From Thermoanaerobaculia bacterium (GTDB taxonomy: Bacteria > Acidobacteriota > Thermoanaerobaculia > Multivoradales > JAHEKO01), in NCBI GenBank assembly GCA_945787635.1, contig CALZIK010000146.1, positions 1 through 64,000 on the forward strand: DNA of 64,000 nt. Reading direction: 5' to 3'. The notes beneath the pieces are model-generated. The model saw only the letters and a list, made by a program, of their open reading frames with translations. It did no database searches and had not been told where the DNA came from. Of this stretch, positions 17,047-29,100 are shown piece by piece. The position numbers and the translations under genes were made by a program. The stretch's first letter is position 1, and the number at the start of each line of letters is the position of its first letter.

Positions 17047-19491
17047 GTGGAAGTTGCAGTTTTGGCGACCACGATGGCGACACGACGCCGGCCTCGCGGC
17101 CGCAAGCGGCGACGCAAGGCGTCCTTATGGGCTGGAGTTTTGCGCCGTCGATGGCGGGTCTCTGCGGTTCTGATCCTTCTACTCGGGCTCGGCCTTCTTT
17201 GGACGCTGTGGCCGTTTTGGCAGCTTTCCGCCCAGCTCGACCAGGCTCGCGCGAGCAAGCCGACCCGGCTCTACGGCCGCCCCTACGAGTTCGCGGCGGG
17301 GGGCAACGTGCGCAGCAAAGAGATTCTGGAAGAGGTCGAGTACCTCGGCTACCGCCGGGTCGAGGCGGCTCCGTCGCAAGCGGGCGAGTACCAGGTTTCG
17401 GGATCGGGCTTCGCGGTTTTCCTGCGCAAGCGGCCGACGCCGCGCGGCTGGCAAGCGCCAGGCCTTCTCGAGGTTCGGGTGCGCAGCGGCCGGATCTCCG
17501 GGATGGCGTGGCAAGGACAGGCGATCGACAGGTCGTCTCTTGAAGCGCCGATTCTGGCGAGCTTCGTCGGCGCCGAGCGCCGCGAGAAGCGGCCGGTAGC
17601 TCTCGAGGAAGTACCGGATTCTCTGATCAAGGCTGTTCTTGCGGCTGAGGACGCGTCGTTTTTCGAGCATCAAGGACTTTCGATTCGAGGCATTCTGCGA
17701 GCGACCTGGGTGAACCTGCGCGGGCTCGAGCTCCAGCAGGGCGGCAGCACGCTCACCCAGCAGCTGGTCAAGAACGTTTTCCTGACCCACGAAAGGACCG
17801 TGGCCCGCAAGCTGCGCGAAGCGATCCTCGCGGTGCTGGTCGATCTGCGCTACGAGAAGGACGAGATCCTCGCTGCCTACCTCAACGAGATCTACTGGGG
17901 CTCGGCGAATACCGTCAACCTGATCGGTGTCGGCTCGGCGGCCTGGGCCTATTTCGGCAAGCACCCCGCCGAGCTCGATCTGTGCGAGTCGGCCGTGCTG
18001 GCCGCGATCATCCGGTCTCCCGGAAGCTACTCGTTCAAGAGCGCTCCCGAGCGCACCGTGGACCGCCGCAACTGGGTGCTGGGTCGCATGCGCGAGCTCG
18101 GCTGGCTGGAGGAAGAGCTGGCCGCCCAGACTGCCGCTCTGCCGCTCTGCTCCCGGCCGCATCCGATTCCGGTGCGACAGGCGCCGTACTTTCTGGATCT
18201 CGCGACCGCCGAGGCGGCTCGCCGCTTCGGCGTTGGGCGCCTCGAGGATGCCGGTTACGTGCTGCTTTCGACGCTCGACCGTCGCAGTCAGGCCGCGGCG
18301 GAGGAATCGATCTCATGGGGCCTCGAGGCGCTCGAGGGTGGTTGGGAAAAATCTCGGGGGCGGCAGGGCGAGCTACAGGCCGCGTTGATCTCGATGGATC
18401 CGAGAGCCGGCGAGATCCTCGCCTACCTGGGTGGGCGCGACTACCGCGCGAGTCAGTTCGACCGCGCTTCTCAGGCTCGGCGTCAGGCAGGCAGCGCCTT
18501 CAAACCGATCGTGTACGCCACTGCGTTCGAGCGCGGCGCAGCGACGCCGGCGACCTTCATCGAGGACTCGCCGCTGACCGTGGCGTTGGCCAATCGCAGC
18601 TGGTCGCCGCAGAACTCGGACGGCGACTTTCGCGGCTGGGTCACGGTGCGCACAGCTCTCGAGCGCAGTTTGAACATCCCCACGGTTCGGCTCGCTCTCG
18701 ATCTGGGGCTCGGGCCGATCGTCGAGACGGCCCGCGATCTCGGCCTGCAGACCCCGCTCGAGCAGGTTCCGGCGCTGGCCCTGGGTGCGTTCGAGGTCAG
18801 CCCGCTGGATCTCGCGACGGTGTATGCGTCGCTTGCAGCCGGAGGCGTGCGCCCGCCGGTGCATTCGCTCCTGGGCGTCCTGAGTCCCGCCGGAGATCCG
18901 GTTGACGGCACCTCTCTCGAAGAGCCTGTGCGCGCTCTCAGTCCAGAGGCCGCCTTTCTGACCACGACCATCCTACGTGGAGTTCTCGAGCGGGGAACCG
19001 GCACGGGCGTCCGCGACCAGGGGCTCTATGATCCACTCGCCGGCAAGACCGGAACCACCAACGATCGCCGCGACAGCTGGTTCGCCGGCTACTCGCCCGA
19101 TCGCGCCACTCTGGTTTGGGTCGGCTATGACGACAACTCGGCGACCATGCTCTCCGGCGCACGCGCGGCGCTGCCGATCTGGACCCGGTTCACCTTCAAG
19201 GTCAGGCCGGTCGGCGGCTACGGTGTCCCGGCGCAGCCGCCGGGCATCGTCACGGCGGTCATCGATCCGACCACCGGGGAGCTCGCCACGGGCAGGTGTC
19301 TGGACGTCATTACCGAGTTTTTTCTCGCCGACGACGTGCCGGAGAGGATCTGTCGCCTGCACGGGGATTGGACTGACTGGGCCGCGGCCGAGGAGCCGGA
19401 GCTGGGGCCGCAGAGGACGAAGCGGCGACCCTGGCGATGGCTTTCGCGGATCTTCAAGGGCAAGAAGAAGCGGGTCGCGCCGCCACCATAG
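17047..19491 (+). CDS. Class A penicillin-binding protein (PBP1b-like transglycosylase/transpeptidase)
   Basis: An 814-residue bifunctional peptidoglycan synthase anchored by one N-terminal helix (VSAVLILLLGLGLLWTLWPF) after an Arg/Lys-rich cytoplasmic tail. Residues about 75-155 resemble the UB2H regulatory domain of PBP1b. The GT51 domain follows, with catalytic glutamate in AAEDASFFEHQG and QGGSTLTQQLVKNVFL. The transpeptidase has SxxK (GSAFKP), SxN (ERSLNIP) and KTG (AGKTGTTND). Length is normal. The GTG at 17047 and an ATG at 17074 are both possible starts; neither has a clear ribosome-binding site. It is divergent from the ABC-F gene, 34 bases away. Confidence 0.94.
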   Translation: MEVAVLATTMATRRRPRGRKRRRKASLWAGVLRRRWRVSAVLILLLGLGLLWTLWPFWQLSAQLDQARASKPTRLYGRPYEFAAGGNVRSKEILEEVEYLGYRRVEAAPSQAGEYQVSGSGFAVFLRKRPTPRGWQAPGLLEVRVRSGRISGMAWQGQAIDRSSLEAPILASFVGAERREKRPVALEEVPDSLIKAVLAAEDASFFEHQGLSIRGILRATWVNLRGLELQQGGSTLTQQLVKNVFLTHERTVARKLREAILAVLVDLRYEKDEILAAYLNEIYWGSANTVNLIGVGSAAWAYFGKHPAELDLCESAVLAAIIRSPGSYSFKSAPERTVDRRNWVLGRMRELGWLEEELAAQTAALPLCSRPHPIPVRQAPYFLDLATAEAARRFGVGRLEDAGYVLLSTLDRRSQAAAEESISWGLEALEGGWEKSRGRQGELQAALISMDPRAGEILAYLGGRDYRASQFDRASQARRQAGSAFKPIVYATAFERGAATPATFIEDSPLTVALANRSWSPQNSDGDFRGWVTVRTALERSLNIPTVRLALDLGLGPIVETARDLGLQTPLEQVPALALGAFEVSPLDLATVYASLAAGGVRPPVHSLLGVLSPAGDPVDGTSLEEPVRALSPEAAFLTTTILRGVLERGTGTGVRDQGLYDPLAGKTGTTNDRRDSWFAGYSPDRATLVWVGYDDNSATMLSGARAALPIWTRFTFKVRPVGGYGVPAQPPGIVTAVIDPTTGELATGRCLDVITEFFLADDVPERICRLHGDWTDWAAAEEPELGPQRTKRRPWRWLSRIFKGKKKRVAPPP

Positions 19492-19516
19492 CGGGTGACG
19501 GCGGTGGTTCCCTGTC

Positions 19517-19542
19517 TGTAGCGGTCGACCTCCGTGTCGACC
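19517..19542 (+). repeat. REP-like hairpin repeat, copy 1
   Basis: The 26-base sequence TGTAGCGGTCGACCTCCGTG then TCGACC recurs at 34297-34322 on the opposite strand with one base changed in the loop. It folds as GGTCGAC-ctccgt-GTCGACC. It lies 25 bases beyond the PBP stop codon. Confidence 0.65.
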
Positions 19543-19579
19543 AAAGATCGGCTCTGAGATACCGGTACCGACAGTGTCG

Positions 19580-19673
19580 CGCCGGCGTGTCTCTGCGCGA
19601 GTCATCAGCAGATGGAGAGGCTCGCTCCGAGACACGCCGGCGATTCCTTCAGGCACACAACCGGTGCCGGTTG
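19580..19673. repeat. Two further hairpins in the PBP-uvrA gap
   Basis: In the 313-base gene-free gap 19492-19804, a perfect 14-bp inverted repeat (19580-19593 with 19629-19642, CGCCGGCGTGTCTC) encloses a second short stem (GCGAG 19597-19601/CTCGC 19621-19625). A separate 7-bp hairpin CAACCGG-TG-CCGGTTG lies at 19658-19673. No T-run follows either. With the REP-like copy at 19517 they form a cluster of palindromes. I see no gene in the gap. Confidence 0.6.
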
Positions 19674-19804
19674 CAGGGCCCGGGTAGCGGTGTGCCCCGG
19701 CGCGATGTCCTTGTGTCTGTGTACTTGACGACGGGCCCGAGGATGGCCGACAGAGGTGGCGACACTGACGTTATGATGGTCGGCTGGGCGGCGCCTCGTT
19801 TTGG

Positions 19805-22668
<2,864 letters not shown>

Positions 22669-22672
<4 letters not shown>

Positions 22673-23649
22673 TGACGTCCATGTCGGCGCGCTCTAAGAC
22701 CTGGAGTTGGATCGGTACGGTCGCCGCGCTGATTCTGGGGCTGGTGTTTCTGGTCGCTGCGGTGCCGAAGGCCCTCGACCCGATCGCGTTCGCGGAACAG
22801 ATTCGTTTCGAAGGGCTCGACTTCGCTCTGCCTGCGGGCTTCTTGGCCTGGTTGGTCATCGTCGCGGAGACTTGCCTGGGGGTCGCGTTGATCCTTGATC
22901 TGCGACGTCGCTGGGTGCTCGTGCCGACGGGTTTTCTGGTCGCGCTGTTCGTGTTTCTCACGGCCAGGTCCTACCTGCGCTGGATGCGCGGCGATCTCGA
23001 CGACGGGTCCGCCTGCGGGTGTTTCGGCAATCTGGTCGAGCGCAGCCCAGCCGAGGCGTTCTGGCAGGATCTGCTGCTTCTCGTGCCGCCGTTTCTGCTG
23101 GCGGTCTTCGTGGGGCGGCGTGACTACGCGAGCCAGCGCTGGCGCCTTGCGGTGGTGGCGGCGGTGACCGCGGCGATGGCGATCCTGGCATGGGCCTCGC
23201 CGAGCCTTCCATTGGATGACGCGGCGACCCGGCTTGGAGTGGGTGCGCGGGTGGTCGATTTTTGCGCCGGTGCCGACGCGCCCGGAGCGGAGCGCGTTTG
23301 TCTCGATATTCTGGTTCCCGAGCTTCTCGAAGGAACGCACTTGGTGGCGCTCGACGACCTCGACAACGCTCAGATCGAGGCGACCGTCGATGCGCTCAAC
23401 GAGCTCGGAGCGCAGCGGTCCGGGGTGTCGGTCTGGCTGCTCGCCGACGCCTCGAACGAGCGCGTTCAGGCCTTCTTCTGGGAGTGGGGCCCGCGCTTCG
23501 AGGTCCGCGAGGCGCCGTTGCCGTTGTTGCGTCCCCTGTACCGGACCCTGCCGCGAGCCTTCGAGGTCGAAGACGGAACGGTCACCGCCACCTGGGCTGG
23601 CCTGCCCGATCATCTCGATCCGCCAGATCCTGACCATCCGACGCGATAG
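22669..23649 (+). CDS. MauE/DoxX-like membrane protein
   Basis: A 326-residue protein. The first half has four to five membrane helices and matches the MauE-type DoxX fold: VFLVAAVPKALDP in helix 1, WLVIVAETCLGVALIL in helix 2, and the conserved CGCFG motif (residues about 114-118), proposed to take part in thiol/disulfide transfer. The C-terminal half (about 190-326) is soluble and cysteine-poor (CAGADAPGAERVC) with thioredoxin-like secondary structure (VSVWLLADASNERVQAFFW) but no CxxC. The start at 22669 overlaps the uvrA stop (ATGA); ATGs at 22672 and 22681 are alternatives. The next gene encodes an exported thioredoxin-fold protein, so the pair probably supports extracytoplasmic disulfide chemistry (inference). 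Confidence 0.75.
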
Positions 23650-23797
23650 CGGTCTCGGGCTCCGACGCTCGCCGGACGGGCTCGCCCGGTGGCCGAGGTG
23701 GCGAAAAGCGTGATGGAACGAAATGTGCAGTTTGATCCGAGGTAACATTGACGACTCGGGCGAGACTTCAGGTCCGCCCTGCGGAGGCCCGTACCTG

Positions 23798-24637
23798 ATG
23801 AATACCAGCTCCCATCGTTCTTCTCTCTGTCGAATTCCTGTTGCGGCCGGCGTCCTGGTGGGGCTTTTGGCCGTCACCGCCGCGGCTCCGGTGGCGGCGC
23901 AGTCGCCGCGCGCCGAGATCCAGCGCGGATTCGAGCTCATCGACGACTTCGTCGTGGCCGTCAACGGCGAAGACAGCCCGGATGCCAAGGTCTACCGCTC
24001 GGGCCAGACCTCGGCGATCTTGATCATGCCGGCGACGGTGATGAGCCCGCCGATTCTGGTCTGGCCCCGCGAGCGAGTCGTCGAGAGCCTCAATTTCATG
24101 AAGGTTCAGCAGTTGGCCGGTGGCTTCCTCGAGGTCAAGACCGATCCGGTGCTCGCGACCCACGCCCCCTTCGAGGTCGTCGGCACCAACGTCGTCTTTC
24201 AGATAGATGGCAACGAGATGCGCCTGAAGCCGAAACCGCCGCTGATCGGTCTCTACGACACCGCCGGCATGCTCGAGCGATCGGAAGTCTATTCTCGGCG
24301 AGCCGAGGCCTACAGTCCCGCGCAGGACGTTTTGGACCGGCTGAGCCAGGTCGAGGCGAGCGTAAGGGTGCGGGTCTTCTTCGGTACCTGGTGCCCCGCG
24401 TGCGGCCAGATGGTTCCGCGCATCTTGAACGTGGCGGAGCGCCTCAACGGCTCGTCCCTGTCCTTCGAGTACTACGGATTGCCGAGGGGTTTTCAGGGTG
24501 ACACCGAAGCGGCCAAGTACGACATCGAGTCGGTTCCCACCGGAGTCATCTTCGTGAACGACCGCGAGGTAGGGCGCCTGCAAGGCAACGACTGGAGACA
24601 GCCGGAAGCTGCCCTCTGGAACCTGATCGGCTCCTGA
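23798..24637 (+). CDS. Exported thioredoxin-fold protein with CPAC motif
   Basis: A 279-residue protein starting at ATG 23798, preceded by GGAGG at 23783-23787. The frame is open 25 codons further upstream, but this start gives a classical signal peptide (VAAGVLVGLLAVTAAAPVAAQ). The middle (about 30-180) is an uncharacterised beta-rich region. The C-terminal third is a thioredoxin fold with the active-site motif FFGTWCPACGQMVP and the cis-proline loop DIESVPTGVIFVNDREVG. It is probably a periplasmic thiol-disulfide protein acting with the MauE-like membrane protein encoded just upstream. Substrate unknown. Confidence 0.8.
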   Translation: MNTSSHRSSLCRIPVAAGVLVGLLAVTAAAPVAAQSPRAEIQRGFELIDDFVVAVNGEDSPDAKVYRSGQTSAILIMPATVMSPPILVWPRERVVESLNFMKVQQLAGGFLEVKTDPVLATHAPFEVVGTNVVFQIDGNEMRLKPKPPLIGLYDTAGMLERSEVYSRRAEAYSPAQDVLDRLSQVEASVRVRVFFGTWCPACGQMVPRILNVAERLNGSSLSFEYYGLPRGFQGDTEAAKYDIESVPTGVIFVNDREVGRLQGNDWRQPEAALWNLIGS

Positions 24638-24695
24638 CCGGCAGGAGCTCGAGGTTGAAGACTCGGTTCATCGCGACGTCGGTCCGCTGGCGAAG

Positions 24696-25085
24696 GTGAC
24701 CGTGCGCGCCACCCTCGACCACTTCGATCTTCGGGTGGCGAACGCAGAGCGCGCGGCAGCCTTCCTCGAGCGAGTCTTCGGATGGACGGCCGAGCTGGAG
24801 GCCGGTCCGGCGAACCAAGCGTACCGGCGCGTGCGGGCGAGCGACGACGCGGCGCCCGCGGCGGGTATGCGAGTCGGTCTTTTCGACGGCTCTTCGGATG
24901 TGCTCGAGCGCCCGCTGCCGGTCGTTCGTCTCGAAGGTGAAACGCTCGAAGAGTGCCTCGATCGGGTGGTTGCCTGCGGGGGCCGCGTGGTCGCCGAGCC
25001 TCAGGAGATCGGTGGCTCGGGCCGTTTCGCTCGTTTCTCAGATCCCGACGGCCACGAGTGGGGCCTGTGGACCGCGACGTCCTAG
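24696..25085 (+). CDS. VOC (glyoxalase/bleomycin-resistance fold) family protein
   Basis: A 129-residue single VOC domain protein: N-terminal metal-ligand strand (LDHFDLRVANAERAAAFLE), FGWTAELE, and the C-terminal FSDPDGHEWGLWTA with the usual glutamate/histidine neighbourhood. Similar proteins are annotated as glyoxalase-like; the substrate cannot be told from sequence. Start is a GTG at 24696 preceded by GAAGG. Its 3' end overlaps the convergent gene by 4 bases. Confidence 0.85.
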   Translation: MTVRATLDHFDLRVANAERAAAFLERVFGWTAELEAGPANQAYRRVRASDDAAPAAGMRVGLFDGSSDVLERPLPVVRLEGETLEECLDRVVACGGRVVAEPQEIGGSGRFARFSDPDGHEWGLWTATS

Positions 25086-25957
25086 GGACCGGCGACCGGT
25101 TCGAAAACCGGGACTTCACCGCCTTCGAGAGCGTTCAGGCCGGGTGCTTTTCGGTGCGCCGGCGCGTCGAGTGAGGCCAGATCGAGGAGAGTCGGCCGGT
25201 CGGCGCCGTAGGCCACGGCGCGGACCCAGTGGGGAAGCCGGAACCTGCCCGAGCCGCCGGGGTTTTCGAGAAACGGTGTCGCGCCGGATTGGCAGAGGAT
25301 GAGCGGACAGGCCTCGGGCGAAAGTCCCAAGCGGTCATTAAGCGATGCCGCGCCAAGGGTGCTTCCGGTTGCTTGCGAGGCGATGAGCCGATGCGCCACC
25401 GAGCCGGGTGGCAGGCGGAACTTCAGGCCGCGGCGATCGAGAAACTCGAGCAGGCGTTCATAGCCCGCCGCCGAGCCGATGAGCCGCACCGGCCGTCGGT
25501 CGCGCTGGCGCTCGCCCAGCCACGAGCGCAGCGCACGGGTGTCGAGTTTCGGATTGCGACTGACGAAGCTTCCTTCCGGAGCGTGGCTCGAGAGGATCTC
25601 GAGGAGGGCCCCGACGCCGGTGCCGGCCGTTTCGGGATCTTCGGGACCGGATCCGACGATGAGCGACAAGGGACCGGAACGGAACAGCTCCGGCAAAGCC
25701 GTGGCGATCACGTGGGCTTCAAGCTCGATGGAGCCGGAAGCGGGGGCGGCTCCCATCGGGATCTCTCGCCAGGCGGAGAGGGTCTCCGGGGTAACGCCTT
25801 GCCGTACGCACGCCTCGCGATAGCCCGCGAGCCGGCCATACTGCTCGGAGAAGAGCTCGAGGGCGAGTTCGCCGAAATCTCCGGCCTCGGCGTTGCGAAC
25901 AAACTCAATGATTCGTTGCCTGAGGACGGTGGTCACCGCGCGATTCTCGCACGCCAA
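25082..25957 (-). CDS. LuxE-like acyl-protein synthetase-related protein, divergent
   Basis: A 291-residue protein. Residues about 24-70 (FGELALELFSEQYGRLAGYR, then GVTPETLSAWREIPMGAAPA) resemble the N-terminus of LuxE/acyl-protein synthetase ligases, and the C-terminal LPHWVRAVAYGADRPTLLDL resembles the family's hinge region. The AMP-binding SSGTTG-type loop is not evident, the protein is shorter than LuxE (about 370), and the middle does not align by eye. It may be an inactive or specialised relative. A GTG at 25936 is an alternative start. It is divergent from a ferredoxin gene, 23 bases apart. Assignment is tentative. Confidence 0.5.
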   Translation of the reverse strand: MACENRAVTTVLRQRIIEFVRNAEAGDFGELALELFSEQYGRLAGYREACVRQGVTPETLSAWREIPMGAAPASGSIELEAHVIATALPELFRSGPLSLIVGSGPEDPETAGTGVGALLEILSSHAPEGSFVSRNPKLDTRALRSWLGERQRDRRPVRLIGSAAGYERLLEFLDRRGLKFRLPPGSVAHRLIASQATGSTLGAASLNDRLGLSPEACPLILCQSGATPFLENPGGSGRFRLPHWVRAVAYGADRPTLLDLASLDAPAHRKAPGLNALEGGEVPVFEPVAGP

Positions 25958-25980
25958 AAGGCTCTGCTAGTATCCGCGTC

Positions 25981-26349
25981 ATGGCTGACGAGTTTCCCTA
26001 CGAGACCAAGATCGAGATCGACAAGGCGCCGCGGCCGAAGCCGCCCAAGCAGGTGGCGGTGATCGATCAGACCGGTTGCACGGGCTGCGAGGCCTGCATC
26101 GCCTTCTGCCCGGTCGACTGCATCGAGATCGTGCCCGGCCCCAAGCATCCGGATTTCATGAAGCTGGTCGAAGTCGATCTCGAGCGCTGCATCGGTTGTC
26201 AGCTGTGCGCTCGCTACTGTCCCTGGGAGACCATCGACATGTGGGGCTGGGAAGAGGGGGTCGAGGTCGCGCCCAGCCTGACGGTGCGGTCGTTGCTCTA
26301 CGACTACGATCCGGAGCAGATGCATGAAGCCGCCGAGAGCCGTTCTTGA
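25981..26349 (+). CDS. Ferredoxin with two [4Fe-4S] clusters
   Basis: A 122-residue electron carrier. Two cluster motifs are complete: CTGCEACIAFCPVDC (residues 33-47) and CIGCQLCARYCP (about 77-88). A 30-residue N-terminal extension rich in Lys/Pro (PRPKPPKQ) and a 30-residue C-terminal tail are unusual for a small ferredoxin. The ATG at 25981 is the only good start. It overlaps the following small gene. Redox partner unknown; the neighbourhood gives no clear candidate. Confidence 0.92.
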   Translation: MADEFPYETKIEIDKAPRPKPPKQVAVIDQTGCTGCEACIAFCPVDCIEIVPGPKHPDFMKLVEVDLERCIGCQLCARYCPWETIDMWGWEEGVEVAPSLTVRSLLYDYDPEQMHEAAESRS

Positions 26350-26563
26350 GTTTCCGGTCGTGAGCGGAAAAGACGAGGCCCTGGACCCCGAGCTGTCAGC
26401 GGCGCTCAAGAAGGTGCTGGCGGTGATCTACAAAGATCACCCGCTCAAGGCCAATCAGATCCTGGTGCTCTCGGCCGAGCTCCAGCGGATCGGCGTTCAC
26501 CGCCTGGTCGAGGAGCACCTCGAGAGGTACGGGCGAAGGCAACAGAGCTCTTCGGGCGACTAA
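26324..26563 (+). CDS. Small hypothetical protein following ferredoxin
   Basis: A 79-residue soluble protein, predicted mostly helical (ELSAALKKVLAVIYKDHPLK, then ANQILVLSAELQRIGVHRLV). Family not recognised. The ATG at 26324 lies inside the ferredoxin gene (26-base overlap); a GTG at 26360 would remove the overlap and is plausible. It ends 4 bases into the convergent helicase gene. Coding character fits neighbours (high GC third positions). Confidence 0.55.
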   Translation: MKPPRAVLEFPVVSGKDEALDPELSAALKKVLAVIYKDHPLKANQILVLSAELQRIGVHRLVEEHLERYGRRQQSSSGD

Positions 26564-29100
26564 AGCCGACCCAGGCCCGCTGCGTTCCGCAGCTCCGCGA
26601 AGAACCGGGCCGCGGCCTCACCGGGCGCTGCGATCAGGTCGGCGAGCCGGCCTCCCTGCCACCAGTCCTCCGGCAGGTGGTCGCGGTAGGGGGTCTTGAG
26701 GAAGCGTTGGTCCAGAAGGGCGATGACCCCGGTGTCGTCGGAGGAGCGGATCAGCCGCCCGGCTGCTTGCACCACCCGCGTCATCCCCGGCACCACGAAG
26801 GCGTACTCGAAGCCGCGCTCGAAGCGCTCCTGGTAGTAGATCTTGAGGAGCTCTCGTTCGAGGGTCACCGCCGGCAGGCAGGGCCCGACGATCGCGACCG
26901 CCTTGAGGATTTCGCCGGGGTAGTCGACGCCCTCGGCGAACACGCCACCCGCCACCGCCAGGAGCAGATTGTCGCCGGCGATCGGTGTGCGCAGCAGCTC
27001 GAGCACCTCCTGCCGGGTCTGGTCGCTGTCGTCGCGCCCCTGCACCAGAACCCGCTTGCCGGTGGGCTTGAGCCCGGGAGCGACCCGGTCGATGAAGGCA
27101 TAGCTGGGAAAAAGAGCCAGGCAGTTGCCCGGCACCGCCGCCGCCAGTCTCGACAGGTTTTCGGCGATCGGCTGGTAGTTGCTCTCGCGCTCGCGCCATA
27201 GCGTGGAGACGGAGTCGTCGATCACCACGCAGCGATTCTCGTGGGGAAACGGGCTGGCGATGGTCTTGGCCACGGTTCGCTCGCGATCAAAGCCCAGAAG
27301 GTCTCGGTAGAACTCGGTCGGCGACAAGGTCGCCGAGAGCCCGATGGTCGAGTGGGTCCGGTTGATGACCCCGCCGATGAACCGGCTCGGGTCCTTGCAC
27401 AGGATGTTGACCGCCCGCCGTTCGCCTCGGCGTTTGACGTACTGGCTGAAGGCGTCGGAGCGCGCCAGGACCAGACCGTCCAGAAAGCGGAGAAAATCGA
27501 AGTAGAGATCCACGAACGGATCCTCGGCCCGGTAGGTGGAGGTCTCCCGCTGGTACTCGACGTAGTCGACGAAGGCGTCGTCGAAGTCCGGCCGCAGGTC
27601 CCAGAGATCATCTTCGGGGAAATCCGTCTCGGCCGCCTCGCGCTCCGGGCTCGGTCCGCCGCCGCCGGCCGCACCCCCGAGGTCGGCGAGCACCCGATCG
27701 ACGGTGTCGGCGATCCAGGCGGCGAGCTCGTGGCAGGCCTTGGCGGCCCGCTGCGGCGAGCGATGGGATGTCGCGACCAGGAACTCGGCGGCGGCGAGCG
27801 CCTTGGTGGTCGAGAGCGACGGGCTGTAGTAGCCCCGGCCGCGGTCCACCAGGTTGTGGATCTCGTCGACCACCAGCACGGTGTCCTGGAGGTCGTTGTC
27901 CTTGCCGAACTCGGACAGCGCGACGTACGGGTCAAACGCGTAGTTGTAGTCGCACACCACGACCTGGGAGCGGCCCGAGAGCTCGAGGCTGACCTCGAAG
28001 GGACAGACCTCCTCGTCGCGCGCCAGAGAAAAGATGCCGTCCGGAAGAAGCGTCGGATAGCGCAGCATCAGGTCGTCCACGATGCGCGAGCGATGGAGCT
28101 TCAAGTGGTAGTCCTTGGCGTAGCGACAGAATTCCTCGTGGCAGATGACTTCTTCGTTGGCGCACATCTTGGCCTTCGCGCGCAGGCGCAGCGACCGGAA
28201 CGAGCCGTCTTCGTTGAGCAGCTCGAGCACCGCCGTGGCCATGTCCTGTTGCAGGGTCTTGGCGGTCAGCACGAAAACCCGCTTCTGGTTCTCGAGCGCG
28301 TACTTGAGCGCCGGATAGAGCGCCGCGACCGTCTTTCCCAGCCCGGTGGGCGCTTCCACCAGGAGATGCTCCTGCTGCGCGAGGGCGGTCGCGACCGCTT
28401 CGACGATGTCGTCCTGGCCGGCGCGCAGCTCGGAGTAGGGGAAGCTCAGCCGCTCGCCGGCCTCGCGCCGTTCGAGGGCAATCTCGCGGTTGCGGTCATG
28501 GTCGTGGATCAGGCTGTTGAGGCGGCGGCGCACCGAGGCGTCGATCGACTCGAGGTCGAGGTCCAGGGGCTCGCGGCGAACCTGGTGCGATCCGATCTCG
28601 ATGAGGACGAGCTCGGCCGCGATGCTCGTCGCCGGTAGGAGGCCCGCCGGCAGGGCCCCGTTCTCACCTTCCGAAGCGTCGGACCGTACGGCGTCGCCGA
28701 GACTCAACATCCAGGCGTAGAGAAGCGCCTGGCGCTGGTAGATCGCCCGCGTGGCGTCCGCCAGCTCGCTTCCCCGGCGCACCGACTTGATCTCCTCGAG
28801 TATCGTGCGATCGGCGCCCGAATCCCCGACTGCCTCCCGGCGCAGACCGTCGATTCGCCCTCGAATCGTGACCTCCCAGCCCCGATGCTCGAAGGCCACC
28901 CGAATCGGCACTTCGGCGCGGTAGGTGGCGTCTTCGCGCTGCGCTTCCTCTTGATAGCGGCTGTGGATCGCCTGGCCCACCCACATGCGCTCGTAGCCGC
29001 CGCGCTGTCCGAAGCCGATGTGCCGAAAAAGCGAGGTGTCGAGGAGGTCGGCGACCCCGAGCTCGAGACGCAGGTTGTCGGAGTCGAAGCGCGGCGCCAT
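26560..29100 (-). CDS. DinG/XPD-type Fe-S DNA helicase with N-terminal PD-(D/E)XK nuclease domain
   Basis: An 846-residue superfamily 2 helicase. Residues about 30-190 carry a RecB-like PD-(D/E)XK nuclease core: ILEEIKSVRRG and later YQRQALLYAWML, where the QxxxY motif typical of Cas4/AddB-like nucleases is expected. The helicase has Walker A EAPTGLGKTVAALYP, cysteines of an XPD-like Fe-S cluster (CANEEVICHEEFC and CPFEVS), the DEAH-type box VVDEIHNL, and motif VI QAAGRLIRSSDD. It should unwind DNA 5'-3' and may cleave it, suggesting repair or R-loop/flap processing. It ends convergent with the small gene at 26324. Confidence 0.88.
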   Translation of the reverse strand: MAPRFDSDNLRLELGVADLLDTSLFRHIGFGQRGGYERMWVGQAIHSRYQEEAQREDATYRAEVPIRVAFEHRGWEVTIRGRIDGLRREAVGDSGADRTILEEIKSVRRGSELADATRAIYQRQALLYAWMLSLGDAVRSDASEGENGALPAGLLPATSIAAELVLIEIGSHQVRREPLDLDLESIDASVRRRLNSLIHDHDRNREIALERREAGERLSFPYSELRAGQDDIVEAVATALAQQEHLLVEAPTGLGKTVAALYPALKYALENQKRVFVLTAKTLQQDMATAVLELLNEDGSFRSLRLRAKAKMCANEEVICHEEFCRYAKDYHLKLHRSRIVDDLMLRYPTLLPDGIFSLARDEEVCPFEVSLELSGRSQVVVCDYNYAFDPYVALSEFGKDNDLQDTVLVVDEIHNLVDRGRGYYSPSLSTTKALAAAEFLVATSHRSPQRAAKACHELAAWIADTVDRVLADLGGAAGGGGPSPEREAAETDFPEDDLWDLRPDFDDAFVDYVEYQRETSTYRAEDPFVDLYFDFLRFLDGLVLARSDAFSQYVKRRGERRAVNILCKDPSRFIGGVINRTHSTIGLSATLSPTEFYRDLLGFDRERTVAKTIASPFPHENRCVVIDDSVSTLWRERESNYQPIAENLSRLAAAVPGNCLALFPSYAFIDRVAPGLKPTGKRVLVQGRDDSDQTRQEVLELLRTPIAGDNLLLAVAGGVFAEGVDYPGEILKAVAIVGPCLPAVTLERELLKIYYQERFERGFEYAFVVPGMTRVVQAAGRLIRSSDDTGVIALLDQRFLKTPYRDHLPEDWWQGGRLADLIAAPGEAAARFFAELRNAAGLGRL

